From Sciurus carolinensis (taxonomy: Eukaryota > Chordata > Mammalia > Rodentia > Sciuridae): 64,000 bases of DNA. The stretch's first letter is position 1, and every line of letters begins with the position of its first letter. The position numbers and the translations under genes were made by a program. The notes under the pieces were generated by a model. It was not told the origin of the DNA and did no database searches. It saw only the letters and a program-made list of their open reading frames with translations. The DNA lies in the NCBI RefSeq assembly GCF_902686445.1, contig NC_062227.1:17869678-17933677 (forward strand). The letters run 5' to 3'. This document shows, one piece after another, positions 24,294 through 36,620 of this stretch.

Positions 24294-24386
24294 TTTTATT
24301 TTATTTTTGCGGTACTGGGGATCAAACTCAGGGACTTGTGCTTGCAACACAAGCACTCTACTGAGTGAGCTATCTCCCCAGCCTTT
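24294..24386 (-). mobile_element. ID-type SINE with perfect 15-bp TSD
   Basis: It has an antisense ID SINE body ('gcggtactggggatcaaact' to 'gagctatctccccagcc') with a (TTTTA)n-type tail. aggagtacattttta flanks it perfectly at 24279-24293 and 24387-24401. The B box is slightly altered (gtttgatcc). Confidence 0.92.
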
Positions 24387-24401
24387 AGGAGTACATTTTT
24401 A

Positions 24402-25727
24402 ACAAGAGATTTTTTCTACCTAATTTCAAAGTACCATTTGTTCTTTAAGAAAAAAAATGAAGCTGCAAAAAAGGAATCACCTGCCTCTCCCCTTCCCCCC
24501 AGCCTGTGATATTTTCTTTTTTAATGGGTAACCAGACTTGAAGTGTATAGAGTCATTCAGGGTCTCTTTTTCATATATAGTATATATTTTTTCATATATA
24601 GTATATTCTTTTATTGGCCAATAATACATCACAAATATCCCTCAATTTTATTAACATGCCTCATCTCTTTAAAAGCTGCACAATTGTGTAGTTATTTTTT
24701 ATTGCTGAACATGGTTTACAAATTTTCAATTATCAGTTGCTTTTAAAAGACCAGTATTTTGAAACATAACATGGTGAACCTTTAGAATGTCCAAGGCCAG
24801 ATGTGATACTTTTATATAAAACAGGCTGAGTAATGTGTTTACACAAATCTTAAAGTTTAGCTTATGTGTGGCTGAATTATTTCATAAAAATGGTTACTAA
24901 GGAGTTTAATTTTTTCTAAATAAATTTATCATATGGTCAGATGAAAACATTTAATTCCTTGAATATAAAGTGGCCAATTTGTGAAAGAAAGGTAAAGCAG
25001 AAAACCAGTGGCCCAGAGCTTTTATTAGGGAGTGGAGTGGGAGAAGCACCTGGTTTAAATATTTTGAAAAGTAACCATAGGGAGTTAAGCAGAAGTGGAA
25101 GGGTGTTACTATACTGCTTACAATTAAGACAGGAAGCAAATCCCTGTTGAATTCTGTATTTTGTGTACAGAGAGCTGGTTTAATCACTATATTGTGCCTT
25201 CTACAGATGTACTGTTGTTTTTATCTTGGTGCTAGTTTTCTGAAATTTCAAGGGAAACAGAACTGAGAAAATCATAAGCAGTCTGCATCTAAGCATGTAG
25301 TCTGAGATCTTAGGCTAAATTGTGTAGCATTTTATGTGGGAACTGTGCTTGAAAAGATTCACAAACACCCATAGCATTTTAGTTCTTGCTCTTGATAATA
25401 GTAGCTTTCCCATAACACCAAAAGTAGTAGAATTTCCCCAATACTGTAGATTAATAATTAGGCTTTGAGAGATTAAATTGTTGAAGGTTCCATTGCTTTA
25501 TTAATAATGATATCTGCATATATCCATGTGTACTTAATCCAAGAACTTGAATTGCTTTTCCTTGCTCTTCCTTTTTAGCAGATGTGACAATTTATACAAA
25601 TTGCCTTACAGAACTGTTCATCTTAGTTTTTTTTCTTTAAAATGGTAAAATAGTGATGCAAATAATAATGTGCACTGAAAATTGTCTAAATGATAAATAG
25701 CCAGAAACTAAAATAGTATCTTTTTAT
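24402..25727. other. AT-rich intergenic or intronic DNA
   Basis: I see no coding signal. The only notable item is a short 'tttttcatatatagtatat' repeat pair near 24568 and 24588. Confidence 0.35.
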
Positions 25728-25742
25728 ATAAAGTTTCTGGTA

Positions 25743-25827
25743 GGGCTGGGGAGATAGCTCAGCTGGTAGAGTGCTTGCACAAGGCCCTGAGTTCGATCCC
25801 CAGTACTGCAAAAAACAAAACAAAACA
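25743..25827 (+). mobile_element. ID-type SINE with perfect 15-bp TSD and internal deletion
   Basis: It has an intact head (gggctggggagatagctcag) and B box (gttcgatccc), but the usual middle 'cttgcaag' repeat is reduced: 'gtgcttgcacaaggccctg' joins the two halves with about ten bases missing. ataaagtttctggta flanks it at 25728-25742 and 25828-25842. The deletion may be pre- or post-insertion. Confidence 0.93.
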
Positions 25828-25842
25828 ATAAAGTTTCTGGTA

Positions 25843-27577
25843 ATGTATTATTAAAATATTAAACTTGTTTTTATGCTGTTAACCATAAAGGTGAGAGATT
25901 GTGTTGCTTTAGTCACAGTTCTATGTTATGGTAAATTTAAAATTGTAGCTTTCACAGCTGTTTAATTTTTACAACTTGGATAATATCATTAAGCATTATT
26001 TTAATGGATCCAGTTGAACTTATAATACACTAGTATGTTCAAAAGAACACAAAGAGGTTCCTAAAAAGTACAGAAAGTTTGAAATTGCTTATTTAATTTT
26101 TGGTCTTTTAACAGTCTCTTAAAATGCATCAATAAGATGTGTCATGATATAGTATTTTAATTTGTTTTAGGTCTTTAGCAGATGTGACAATTGTGTAGTA
26201 TAAAAAAGTAAGGAAAATACTGAAGTTAATATAGTATGACCAATATGTATTTGAGAAGAAACCTAGACAATAAAAGATTTAAGCTTTTATTGGCAGTTCA
26301 TGATAAAAATTAGTCATATCTAAGTAGCATATCTGCTACTGATTATTTCTTAATTTATTTTGGTTTTTAGTGGGTTTTATAGTGGTTTTAGGCAGAGCAA
26401 AATCTCTATACAGTATATTAAGACTGCTGACTTTTAGCTCTGGATGGGGATAAACCTGGGGAAATATTGCTTTTTTGTGTATTTTCAAAAATTAAGAGCT
26501 ATCTTATTGCTGATGGAAAGGAATTGAAAGTTTATTTTCCAGTTTGACTGCAATATCCTTTTGGAGACATGTATTCATGAGTAGTCTGAATCAAATCAAC
26601 TATTTTTTGTCCTATGAAATTTTTTTTAAAATCATCAGAGTTGATCTCCAGAGTTTAAAATCTACTGGAATTTTTTCTTTCTTAGAGAAGTGAACACAAA
26701 ATTTATTAAGTCCCAATGCACAGTACTAGACTCTTATTTAAAAGCTAATTTGTATTAAGTAACTATTGTGCAATGACATAATGATTCTGTTCCCTGATAG
26801 TTCTGTTTTTGTTAAGATAAAAAAAACCCAGAAAGTGTGGTAGAAGGGACAGAGCCTGAGAATTGGCTGTCAGAGAATGGGAAAGTGGTTTCTACCAAGA
26901 GGAGTAATCGGTAGAATCAGATGTGCCAATGGATGTCAAGAAACAGGACAACCTTCTTGAGTTAGAGTTTCTTGAGCTTCTAGATACCAAAAGATAGGTA
27001 ATTAAAATCATTATCATGTATTAACACTGTTCTGATGGGGAATGACTTTGAATAAGTAACACTTCTGTAACTTGCAAGCTCTTATAAGCATCCTGCAATA
27101 ATCATATTACAATAGGTCAGTTCATTTTGTAATCTGAAGTGATAATGAGCATTGAAGAACTGTGGAATGTGCAGAGCTGTGAAGTTCTACCTTCTCCATG
27201 CCTTCTAGATGCCAGCACCTCCACATTGTCCTCCTGGAGCCTTTGTTCATGTTCTTTCTCCTGCCAAATTTTACCTGTTACCTAGGGTATGGTTCTCATC
27301 TTTCTTTTTAGAGTTGAGTTTTCTCTTCTGGTGATTTCACAGCCCCATGGTTTCAGCTGTCCCCCTTTTCCCACTTGACAAGACTCCCTATTCTGCACAA
27401 CTAGTCTCATTTTTTTGCCTTTTTTTTTAAATATTCTCCTTGATAAACACTGACTGGCAGTCATATTATTTTGAATTAGTAGCTTTGCAAATTTATTCTC
27501 TTTTCTCTAATTTCCTCAATTATATTAATGAACTTGACATTTTTTTAGTCATCCAAGCTTAAAATCAAAAGGTCATC
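25843..27577. other. AT-rich intergenic or intronic DNA
   Basis: I see no gene. A 19-mer tttagcagatgtgacaatt at 26174-26192 repeats one at 25574-25592, exactly 600 bases apart. Confidence 0.35.
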
Positions 27578-27650
27578 TTTTTTATTCTGCATTTTTATTG
27601 GTGTATTATTGTTACATATTATGATGGGGTTTGTTGTTACTCAAAAGATC
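27578..27650 (-). mobile_element. Possible L1 3'-end stub
   Basis: 'tttttattggtgtattattg' and 'ttacatattatgatggggtt' resemble the antisense extreme 3' end of the older L1 at 41.93 kb ('attgtaaataagtggggtac'). It is short with no TSD, so uncertain. Confidence 0.35.
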
Positions 27651-27929
27651 ACCTTGGATTTTTCACTCTCTCCTAAAAAATATGTTGTTGCCATCTTATT
27701 TCATTGTGCTTCCTGATTCTTCTTGCTTATTTCCATTCTTCCAGCCATCACATATAAATGAGAAATTCCTACTCCCTAGGATTTTGTCATTCCATTCATT
27801 GTGTATACTCCTATTAAAGAGTCCTACATGAGCCCTTGATCATCGTAGTCTCTGCCTCATGAGAACAAAAATCCTGAAACAATTATTGGTTGTTTATTAA
27901 TGTCAGTCATTATCTGAGTGCTTTATTCT

Positions 27930-28105
27930 CTTTTGATCATTGTAATTTATGTTGGAATTTGCTGTGATCCTCACTTTATTGGTGAACAGGTGGATACTTC
28001 ATAAGCTTGACAGATTTGCTAATGGTAGAAGAACTCAGAATTGTATTTTAAGCCTTTCTTCCTTGAAGGTCTGTGTTCTTTATCACTGTGCCTCTGCCTA
28101 AAGGC
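27930..28105 (+). mobile_element. MIR-like ancient SINE
   Basis: The order 'atcctcactttattggtgaa', 'caggtggatacttc', 'agatttgctaatggtagaag', 'ctcagaattgtattttaagc' and 'tctgtgttctttatcactgt' follows the MIR core ('cattttacagatgagg', 'gtcacacagctagtaa', 'gagctgggattcgaac', 'tctgactcc..ctcttt'). It is heavily diverged, as expected for MIR. Confidence 0.65.
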
Positions 28106-28459
28106 TATTCATCAACCCTGGGATGAAGTTTTAGTTTTTCAGCATTAAGTGGCCCCAGTTCACTCTCAAAATTTAGTTCTTCTTGTGATCAAACTTAGGT
28201 TTCCACATATGTCCTCAAAAGAAAGTAAACTTTAAGTTTTACTTTCCTTTTTTGGCTTTTTGTGAATTGTTATCTATTAGAAATTTTCTTACCTCTTTCT
28301 TCCATGTAAAAAATTAGCTCATACATAGTCATGCCCCACTCCTCCCTTTCCAGTCTGTGTAGTCGTAAAGTCTGTTTTTGTTCCTATAGCTACTTGATCT
28401 TTGATAATTTCTATTCTTAATTTCATTTTGAGGGTTCTAACAGTTATAATTGGAGTATA

Positions 28460-28545
28460 AGATTCTGGAAAGCAAAAACAGTGTTTTATTTTTTCTGTAT
28501 GTCTCAGTAGATGCTCAGGAAATATGAATAAATGGGTATTAAAAT
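28460..28545 (+). mobile_element. L2/MIR-like 3' end
   Basis: 'gtctcagtagatgctcagga' followed by 'aatatgaataaatgggta' resembles the L2 tail 'gcacatagtaggcgctcaat..aaatatttgttgaatg'. Short and diverged. Confidence 0.45.
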
Positions 28546-30509
28546 GATTACTGGTAAAGTAACCCTGTCTTTGGCATTTAAGTAGTGTTTGACTTTAACT
28601 GCTGGATGTCTCCCTTTCTCTGTCTTTTACTTACTTGACACTCATCCCCCACCACAAGTTTGTTGGAGTTTTGTGTTTGTAGCAATCAGGTTTTCTTTTT
28701 GTGAACTGCTGTATGGGTTCTTTGTTTTTCAGATTGATGAGTAATTAGTATCAATTATTTATTTAAAAAATGAGTGTATGCATGTGATTTCTTGGAATTA
28801 CATGTAAAAATGCTTAAAAGTAACAGTTTGTATTTGATGTATTTTCCATGTTATTGAGTTGAGCAAGCTTCCTAATGAACTACAATATTCTAATAAGTTG
28901 ACTTCACAATTTCTTTTGTGTTTATATAGCTATGAAAGATGGAATAAAACTATTTACTGTGCTGTTTTATTCCTTTTGGTGATATCAGGAAGGTCCAACA
29001 AAGATTATACATTACTTTTAGATTTCTGAAGAGTTCATAAAAATTTTAGATTTATTTTGGTTGTCTATCATTGTTAATGGCTACCATGCAAAAGTTAGTT
29101 TTTTCTCTTGCCTTTGAAGTCAATATTGTGTTAATTTAGTTTCTTAATTTTTACTTTGGTATTAAAAATATATTATTGTTAAGGATCATAATCTTAGTAT
29201 AGGTTGGAATGCATGACTGTAGAGTGAGGTTATGAGGTTAATCAGTTGGTCACTCTCCCTGCCCTCAACTTTATAAAGATAATCACAAACACTACATTTA
29301 GGTTTTAAGCACATTTCAATTATTTATTAATTTAAATAAGAGATTAAATAGTTACATGGTTCAAATTTTAAGTGGTACAAAAATATATAGTTTGAAGATA
29401 TCTCTTCCTTCATCCCCTAGTTTTTCTACTGGGAGGTAGTCACTCATCTCTGAAATAATCTAATAGAAACTATCACTTTGTATACATACAAGTGAATGTG
29501 AATTACTTTTCTTTTCATGTAAGTACAGATGAGGCACAATGCAGATTTCCACTTGCATTTTTAATCTGAATTCATGTCTCTTAAATTCCATATCAATATG
29601 TAAAGAATCACTCCATTATTTTAAAAATACTTGCAGCCTCAAAGTATGCTATATATAACTACAGTTTTAGATTGTGTGTTTTATTTAACAATATTTTCTA
29701 CTAATGGGCATTTTTGTTGGTTCTATTTTTTACTATGATAGCTATTGAGGCAATGCACTGAAGGAAAATAATAAAATTTAAAAAATAGGTGATCCTTCCC
29801 TGTAGGGGAGAATAAATATTGAACTAAAATTATGTAGGGGTGAAAATGTATGATTTTTAAAAATTTATTCAAAGAGTCCAAATCTTAAGACTATATAGCT
29901 GTCTACTGTTAATGTTTTAAAATTATTTTAAATAGACTTTACACTAAAATTTTCTACAGCTAAAAAATAGTACAGCTTTGTAGAAGTGTGACTACACAAA
30001 AAGATATGACATGATTTAATAGACTGAAGGGGGAAACAGCAAAACCTATTTGTTCAGGTTTGTTGCTTGTGTCTCTGTTACAGTCCTTCCACATTATTGG
30101 GTAAGGCCCCTTCTGGATTGACGGGTTTTACTGTCTTCTATCAGAAAAGGTGGGACTGAGAACTTCTTTATGACCAGTCTTAACCCAGAATGGCAGAGGG
30201 AGGTTAAAGTAAAATATCTAGGTTGTTATGACTGACCTGGGGAGAGGAGCTTTTGTTTCTATGACCCACCTTGGGGAAGAGGAATTCTAACTTCTGTGGC
30301 CTGCCTTGGGAATAAAAAAAGGAGTAGGGGAAAGAACTGAATTTAGAAAGACAATTTGTTTTTGAGGCTAGCTGGTGACCTCAAGTTCAAAGTGCTCATC
30401 ATACAGAATTACAACTCTTTGCTGTAGGTTTTTTTGAGCCACACTACATGTTTGTTGGTTACTCTTTTTGTGTATGTGTGTGTGTGATTGTGAGAGAGAG
30501 AAAGAGAGA
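28546..30509. other. AT-rich DNA, nothing recognised
   Basis: Long AT-rich stretch with no coding frame above 60 codons and no clear repeat ends. A short (TG)n run lies near 30470-30486, followed by an (AG)n run to about 30510. Confidence 0.35.
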
Positions 30510-30695
30510 GGAGGACTGAAGCTAATTGATGTCCTGGTGAGCTACATCCCTAGCCCCCTGATTTTAAATCATATTTTTGAGACAGGGTCATGCTAATTTG
30601 CTCAGGGTGGCCCTAAACTTGTCAATCTCCTGTTTCAGCCTCTGAGTAATAGGGATCATATGTCTGTGTTACTCCAACTGTCTTTTGGTTTCCTT
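30510..30695 (-). mobile_element. B4-like composite SINE (tRNA-like plus B1-like)
   Basis: Antisense tRNA-like half ('gtgagctacatccctagccc') followed by a B1-like half ('ttttgagacagggtcatgct..ttgctcagggtggcc..cctgtttcagcctctgagta'). The arrangement fits rodent B4-type dimers. Old copy. Confidence 0.6.
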
Positions 30696-30919
30696 TCTGA
30701 CCTGATGACTAGTGACCTGGATGGAGAGAAATATGGAATCATGCAAAGACACTTCTTAGAATCTGTTGATTGAAAGTTGCCAGTGGTTATGGGTAGCAGC
30801 TTCCATGGTCAATTGCTTATCCCTCAAGGGTCATCTCTCCATGAATTAAGAAGTTCAGCACTTTGAAATGAAAATGACCTGAGAGATAGTGTGTGAGACT
30901 ATGACCTATGTTATTGTTT

Positions 30920-31389
30920 TGATATGGTTTGCTCCGCAGTTGTCCATGTGTTGGAAGCTTGGTGTCTTTGGGGAGATCTGTGAGGTGATAGTACGTTAAA
31001 GGGGTTGGGTGTAATGGAGGTTCTTATGTCATATAGGGACTTGCCCTAGAAAGACACTGAGTTAGTTTTCATGTAACCCCTTGGTAAGGTCTATAAAGGG
31101 TTAATTCTTGAAATGCTTTCTTATTAGTGAGTGATTATAAAAACCTTAGCCTGACCCCTCCCAACTCTTTGACTTCCTGGTTTTTGGGATGTAATTTCTT
31201 TTCCTAAATGGGTACCACCACTGCCATCTTCCATGATGTGATGCAGCTGAGAAAGCCTTCACTATAAGTGAACTGATGCCAGTGCTGTGCAGTTGAATAT
31301 CCAAAACTGTGGGCTAAATAAAGCTCTTTCCTTTATAGTTAGTCTAACCAAGGCATTTTGTTATGGCAATGAAAACCTGAGTAATTTAG
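30920..31389 (+). mobile_element. MaLR LTR, sense
   Basis: It starts 'tgatatggtttgctccgcag' and runs through 'tgttggaagcttggtgtctt', 'gagtgattataaaaa', 'ctgtgggctaaataaagctc' and 'tttatagttag', ending near 'ggcaatgaaaacctgagtaa'. This is the layout of MST/MLT-type MaLR LTRs, with a TATA-like box near 31135 and AATAAA at 31317-31322. No TSD was checked beyond eye. Solo LTR. Confidence 0.85.
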
Positions 31390-32645
31390 CTTGTAATAGT
31401 GCATTTAACATGGAATACCTGTTTGTGGATAAGGTAAATTTCCCAAGTATCATCTAGAAGAAAATGTCATGGAATCCAATGCAACATATTTAATTTTATA
31501 TGATCATTACCTTTTTTAAATATAAAATTATATGTTTAAGATGAGATTTAAACTACTAAAATAATTGAAGTTAATCAAATTTCTCCTGCAGGGCTTCCCA
31601 TCCTTGTCTGTTCCTTATGGATTGCCAGAGTAATGGTTTCTCAGTTTGGTGCATGTCCTTTCAGTCATTTAATTTTAAACAAAAACAATATGCTTGCCTG
31701 GTCTTAAGAACTTCAGAATTCTCTTGAAAATAACTGGTGGGAATGATGAAAGTCAGAATTTTATTGAAAAAAGTGATATAAAATGATGATGGGACAAAAG
31801 GTAAACTTAGGTTCTTTGACTCCTGATAATGGATACTATAAATAGAGTATTGCTTTGTCAACTGTAATAGCTACTTAGCTTCTGATAGATGGTTGATTAG
31901 GTTATGTCTAACTGTCATTTTCCCAAGCTGTGTATTTTTCATAATAGTAATAGGGGATTTGAATGTTTTTCTGATAGGCCTCAAAAATTAGTTTTTAGGT
32001 ATTTATGTACTATGCTACTTCTTTTGAAAGTGGTATTTATGTTCTGTCTAGAATTGATCCAGTGTGACTTAGATATTTTTTAAAGAGGTCTTGTGCTTAC
32101 CCATTTATGAACCACTGTGATTCTCTTTTGATCCCTTAATTTGTAATAAATGTTTTAAATGTACCAAATATAAGGTCATTTATTTGGTTTTTGATTTTTC
32201 CCCCTACAATAGCAGTAGGAATTCACTGTATAAAGACTTTAAAGTTTGAGGAAGAGACAGATTATCAGTAATGTTACCACCCAGTGGTGGTATATCCTTT
32301 AATTCTGTTTTAATAAAATCATCAACATGAACAAAACTGGGTTAAAATCCTGCTGCCATGTAACAAGTAGATTTAGTGATAGAACTATGAAAAATATGAC
32401 TGACTGAATTTTGTAGACCTAGCAACTTGCACTTTAGTAACCCAGGTTGTGAAAGAGCCTTGACTTAACATGTCAGGGAATTTCTGCACATCAATGACTG
32501 ACCACTTGGTGCTTAAACTGTTGGTTAAGGAAACCTAAGGTGGATCAGTCAGTGTATCTCTATAACTGCCTGTTGATAAATAGTGTAGAACTTTTGTTGT
32601 GATAAGTGTCATTGTATCTTGGTAGTCAATCATTAAAATACTAAG
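31390..32645. other. AT-rich DNA, nothing recognised
   Basis: No gene or clear repeat found. Confidence 0.35.
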
Positions 32646-32724
32646 CTTTGGGGGTATAACTGGTATAAAGTCTGGTTTATAATGGTCAAGGCCCTGAGTT
32701 CAATTCCAATACTGGAAAAAACAA
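32646..32724 (+). mobile_element. Degraded ID-type SINE
   Basis: 'ctttgggggtataactggta' and 'tcaaggccctgagttcaatt' followed by an A-rich tail retain the SINE order, but the A-box half is badly mutated. Confidence 0.6.
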
Positions 32725-33557
32725 AAGCAAGGTCTTAAGTTAGTAGAAGAAAATATTTAGAAATGCCATAGCTTAAAAGACTAGTAGAAAACAGTCTTTT
32801 GTTTACAATGTTTAGAATGATTGCTTAATTTATTCTTGTGATACCTGAAAGTCATTTTACTCTGAACTCTCATGTTTTCATTCTTTGTCTTTTGATAACT
32901 AGAGTGGATTTTAAAATCCTGTTTCATCTTCATACTCAAATATAAGAGTAAATTTTGGAACACATAAAGGAAGTCACTGCAAATCTGGTTTCAAGAAAAA
33001 GAATACAGGGTACATAGTGAGTTAAAATGCATTATAAATCCCATCCTGAGAAGTTTTCTTTAAATATTATAAAAATATTTTAATAGGATTGATTTTTCCC
33101 TTTAATAGAGTGGTTTGAACTTTCTTCTTTTATGAAACAATGATAACTAGAAATGGATATAGAAATTCTATATTCATTTATAACTGCATTATACTCTACT
33201 TTACTATACTATTATCTATTTCTGTATTATGCTTTTCATGCAATTGATTTGGCTTTCAAGGAAAAGAAGGTAAGGAATAAGCATGGATTTATCATAGTTG
33301 AACAACCTCATTGTTTATGATGAACAGTAAGTTTGCTTTTTCTTGACAGGGACTTATCATTATCACTGATTTTATTGTATCTGTAGAGCACTTAATAAAA
33401 TGAATGTCAGTCATACCACTCTCATAAGTCATATATTTACATCCACATACATCTGGACATCTGGTACACAGCTCAGAAGGAACCATTCATTTAGAATACT
33501 ATGTAAATGACAAAGCCTCTATTGCTTCAGGAGAACTCCTGATATTTCTCAATGAGT
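32725..33557. other. AT-rich DNA, nothing recognised
   Basis: No coding or repeat signal that I can support. Confidence 0.35.
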
Positions 33558-33999
33558 TGTTTTAGTCAGCTTTTTCTGCTGTTGCGATCTTGCTTGTGGA
33601 AAAGAGCAAATTTAGAGGAGAAAAAGTTTATTTGAACTCCCAACTTCAGAGTTCTCAGTCCATTGATGGCTGACTCTATTGCTGTGGGCCCAATGTGAGG
33701 CAGGACCTCATGGCAGAAGGACGTGGAGGAGGAAAACAGCCAGGGTCCTACACCAGGAAGCAGAGAGAGACCATTTCCCTCACTGCAGGCAAGATATAGA
33801 CCCCAAAGCCATGGCCAGGGACCCACTTCTAGCCATACATATCCTACCTTCCTACAGTACCACCCAGTTAGCCCCTATCAGGGGACTGACACATTGACCA
33901 AGTTAAGGTTCTCATAACCCAGTAATTTTACCTCTAAATTTCATTGCATGATTCATACATGAGCTTTTAGGGGGGGCAGTTAATATCTAAACCATAACA
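33558..33999 (-). mobile_element. MaLR LTR, antisense
   Basis: On the minus strand it begins TGTTATGGTTTAGATATTAA and ends AAAAAGCTGACTAAAACA, giving TG..CA ends over 442 bp. Internal words include 'ccccctaaaagctcatgtat', 'gggttatgagaaccttaact', 'ccatgaggtcctgcctcaca' and 'ccatcaatggactgagaact'. This matches the MaLR LTR plan, with U3 at the high coordinate. Complete-looking solo LTR. Confidence 0.8.
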
Positions 34000-34812
34000 G
34001 TGATGCTTCCTGGATTTTCCAGGCAGTATGTTTAGACCCTTATATCTTTGGTGTTACAACATTTTCAAGTTTTTAAAGAGGCATGTAAGTATTATTCTCA
34101 TTTTATACATGATGGGATACATGATCTCAGACACAAAATGACTGCATTTTTATGAATCTTTTGTTTTCTGTAAAATAATGATTATATTATACTCAGTGAT
34201 CTACAGTGCTTATGGACGTAGAGTTTTGTGTGAGATGCACCTAAACCTCAACTTGTTTTGGTTCCTTGTAGTTATAAAGGCTTGAGCAAGTTAATTTAAT
34301 ATCTTTTTTTTAATTCCACCATTGAAAACAATACTGTGTACATAAAATTTTTTGAAGATGTAAATGCATTAATGTACTGGAAACATCCCAAAGCTTTATA
34401 TACTGTTTTATAGTTGCTTTAATAATCAATAATAAAGGCAATGCTATTTTGTGTGCTGTTTTTTCAGATATTATGAGATTACTTACTTGGCAGCAGAAAC
34501 TGAGGCACCTCACACAGCAGTCATATGTATTTAAGCAGAGGTCAGTGTGGACCAGTCATACCTCATTTATCAGTATTGTAAACGGTGAGTGGAAGGAGTT
34601 AAAAAATAAGAGGAGGAACCTCAAATAACAAGGAAAATAGTTGTTCCATAGTCCAGAAGAGGCTGATCCAGATAAGACTTCATACAGTATAGATAAAAAA
34701 GTAGGAGTTTTGAATCATCTGACCACACAAAGAAGAAATGAGAAATGACTAAAGTTTGAATTTTTAACCATTGGAGTATTAATACTGTGTCTATGAATTT
34801 TGAGGTGTTCCT
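34000..34812. other. Intergenic, possible trace of MIR
   Basis: Around 34060-34140 'gcatgtaagtattattctca..ttttatacatgatggg' hints at a MIR core. Otherwise I see nothing. Confidence 0.3.
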
Positions 34813-34890
34813 TTCTTTTTTGGTGGTGCCGGGGATTGAACCCATGGTGCCACTCAAACCAGAGGAGTGCTCTACCACTCAGCCCCAGCC
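34813..34890 (-). mobile_element. ID-type SINE variant
   Basis: 'tggtggtgccggggattgaa' to 'gtgctctaccactcagcccc' is the antisense of a tRNA-derived SINE. The middle (cccatggtgccactcaaacc) differs from the other copies. The A-box side carries 'accactcagccccagccc' where the ID copies here have 'ccagctgagctatctcccca', suggesting a separate subfamily. Confidence 0.75.
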
Positions 34891-35049
34891 CATTAGTTGT
34901 TCCTGACATACCATCATTGCTACTGTTCTTCATAGTAACTTTGAGCTAGCAAGAAGTGTTTGAATTACAACCCATGTACTATAGAAAGACTTTGATTAGT
35001 TGGTTTTAATCTTTGCAATTTGAATACCAGTTACCTGTCTATTCATTCC

Positions 35050-35266
35050 TTTCAAATTTTTTTGAGGGGGTCATGCTGGGGATAGATCTCAGGGTAATTA
35101 ATTACTGAGTCACATACCCAGCCATATTTTGAATTTTTTAAAAGCAGGATATCACTGAGTTGCTTACTAGCACCTTACTTTTGCTGAGGGTACTTTTGAA
35201 CTATGATCCTCCTTTGTCAGCCTCCAGAGTCACTGGTAATACAGGCATGTGCCACCATGCCCAGCT
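35050..35266 (-). mobile_element. B4-like composite SINE
   Basis: Antisense tRNA-like half ('gtcatgctggggatagatct..actgagtcacatacccagcc') joined to a B1-like half ('tcactgagttgcttactagc', 'gcctccagagtcactggtaa', 'tacaggcatgtgccaccatg', 'cccagctg'). The B1 half is clear. Confidence 0.75.
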
Positions 35267-35543
35267 GTCTTTTACTCTTCATTGTACTTGATTGTAAAAA
35301 TACTAAATTTGAATATGTTTATTATTTAATTTAATTCAAAAAATTAAGTAAGTCAATAGAAAGGTTTTTGGTCAGTGGTGTGGTAAATGTTATGAATTCA
35401 GATCTCAATAAATATGTTTGCTTTTGGAACATTTTCTTATTACTATTTTAAGGTTTGTAAAGGTCAGTGTCTGCTTGTTTTCTAACACTTTGTTGCCTTC
35501 TGTTAATAGGGAACATTATTAAAATCAGTCCTGCTCCTAAATA

Positions 35544-35545
<2 letters not shown>

Positions 35546-35584
<39 letters not shown>
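35546..35584 (+). repeat. (TG)n microsatellite
   Basis: About 19 uninterrupted TG dinucleotides, then an imperfect 'ttgtgtttgg'. Probably polymorphic. Confidence 0.95.
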
Positions 35585-35587
<3 letters not shown>

Positions 35588-35599
35588 TGTTTGGTCTAG

Positions 35600-36409
35600 T
35601 ATATCTTCTCATTTATTTTAAGTGATACAAATAAAAGCATTTACCTCCAAGGAGATTTCTTATTTTTAAAAGATGTTTCCTTTTGAGGCAAATTGGAATC
35701 TCAATACTTTAACATTTTCAGAATTTTGAATCTGCTACATATATCCTAGTGCCTGCATACAGCTAAGAAAATATGTGGACAACTGTCTTGTACAGGATCT
35801 TTACTCATGCAGTACTGAATTTTGGTAAAGACACTAAATAAACCCTTTTGGTATCTTTTCACTATCCAAAAAGTAAGTTCAGTAATTAGAATGAGCCCTA
35901 AGCAGTTTCAAGCTTGAAGTTTATGTTTAGGAACAATTTCTCACAGTGCTCCAAGGTATCAGAAATGCAGAATTTTAAAAATGGGAACAGTATGTTGTCA
36001 CGGCTTGACAATTATACAAAAAGGTGATGGCTTATTGTGTTTCACATTGGTGCTTAAGTAAAATTGAGAGTCAGGGCTTTCATGTTTTTGTACAGTTTAT
36101 CTCTGGTGTACTTGTTATTTCAGTTAGAGGACTTTAGTCCATTTTAAAAGTATGACCATGCATTATGTATAAGCAAAAATGAATTCCAGGTTTCATTAAG
36201 CAATAATAAAAGCATGTTTATTGCTACCCATGCTTGCAGGATCTTCAATTCTTCACCTGTATCCTGAATGAGAAATGGGAGACAGAGGAATACATTTTGT
36301 CAAGTTAGTGTACATATTTAAGATGAATTATGTTTGTTTCCCCATGCAGAGCATTGTACCACTCAAGAATAGAGAACAAATAGTTTAGGTAGTCTGGTAG
36401 GTAAACAAT
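35600..36409. other. AT-rich DNA, nothing recognised
   Basis: No gene or repeat that I can support. Confidence 0.35.
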
Positions 36410-36620
36410 GCAACTTCCTTCCCCCAATAGGTCCATGTCCTAATCCCCAATAGTGAATGTGTGACCATTTGGAAAAGATAAATTAAGATTGCAGATGAAG
36501 TATGGTTGCTAACCAGCTTACTGTAAGGTAGGAAGAGTATTGTGGATAATGCTGATGAGTCCAGTGTATACTTGCACAGGTTCCATGGTGTTTATTTTGT
36601 TATATGTTATCACAGTAACA
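36410..36620 (+). mobile_element. MLT1-like MaLR LTR fragment
   Basis: 'ccaataggtccatgtcctaa', 'tccccaatagtgaatgtgtg', 'accatttggaaaagataaat' and 'taagattgcagatgaagt' follow the MLT1 5' half ('cctaacccccagtacc', 'gaatgtgac..tttgga', 'gcagatgtaattaag'). The 3' half is unclear except 'tttgttatatgttatcacag'. Confidence 0.6.
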
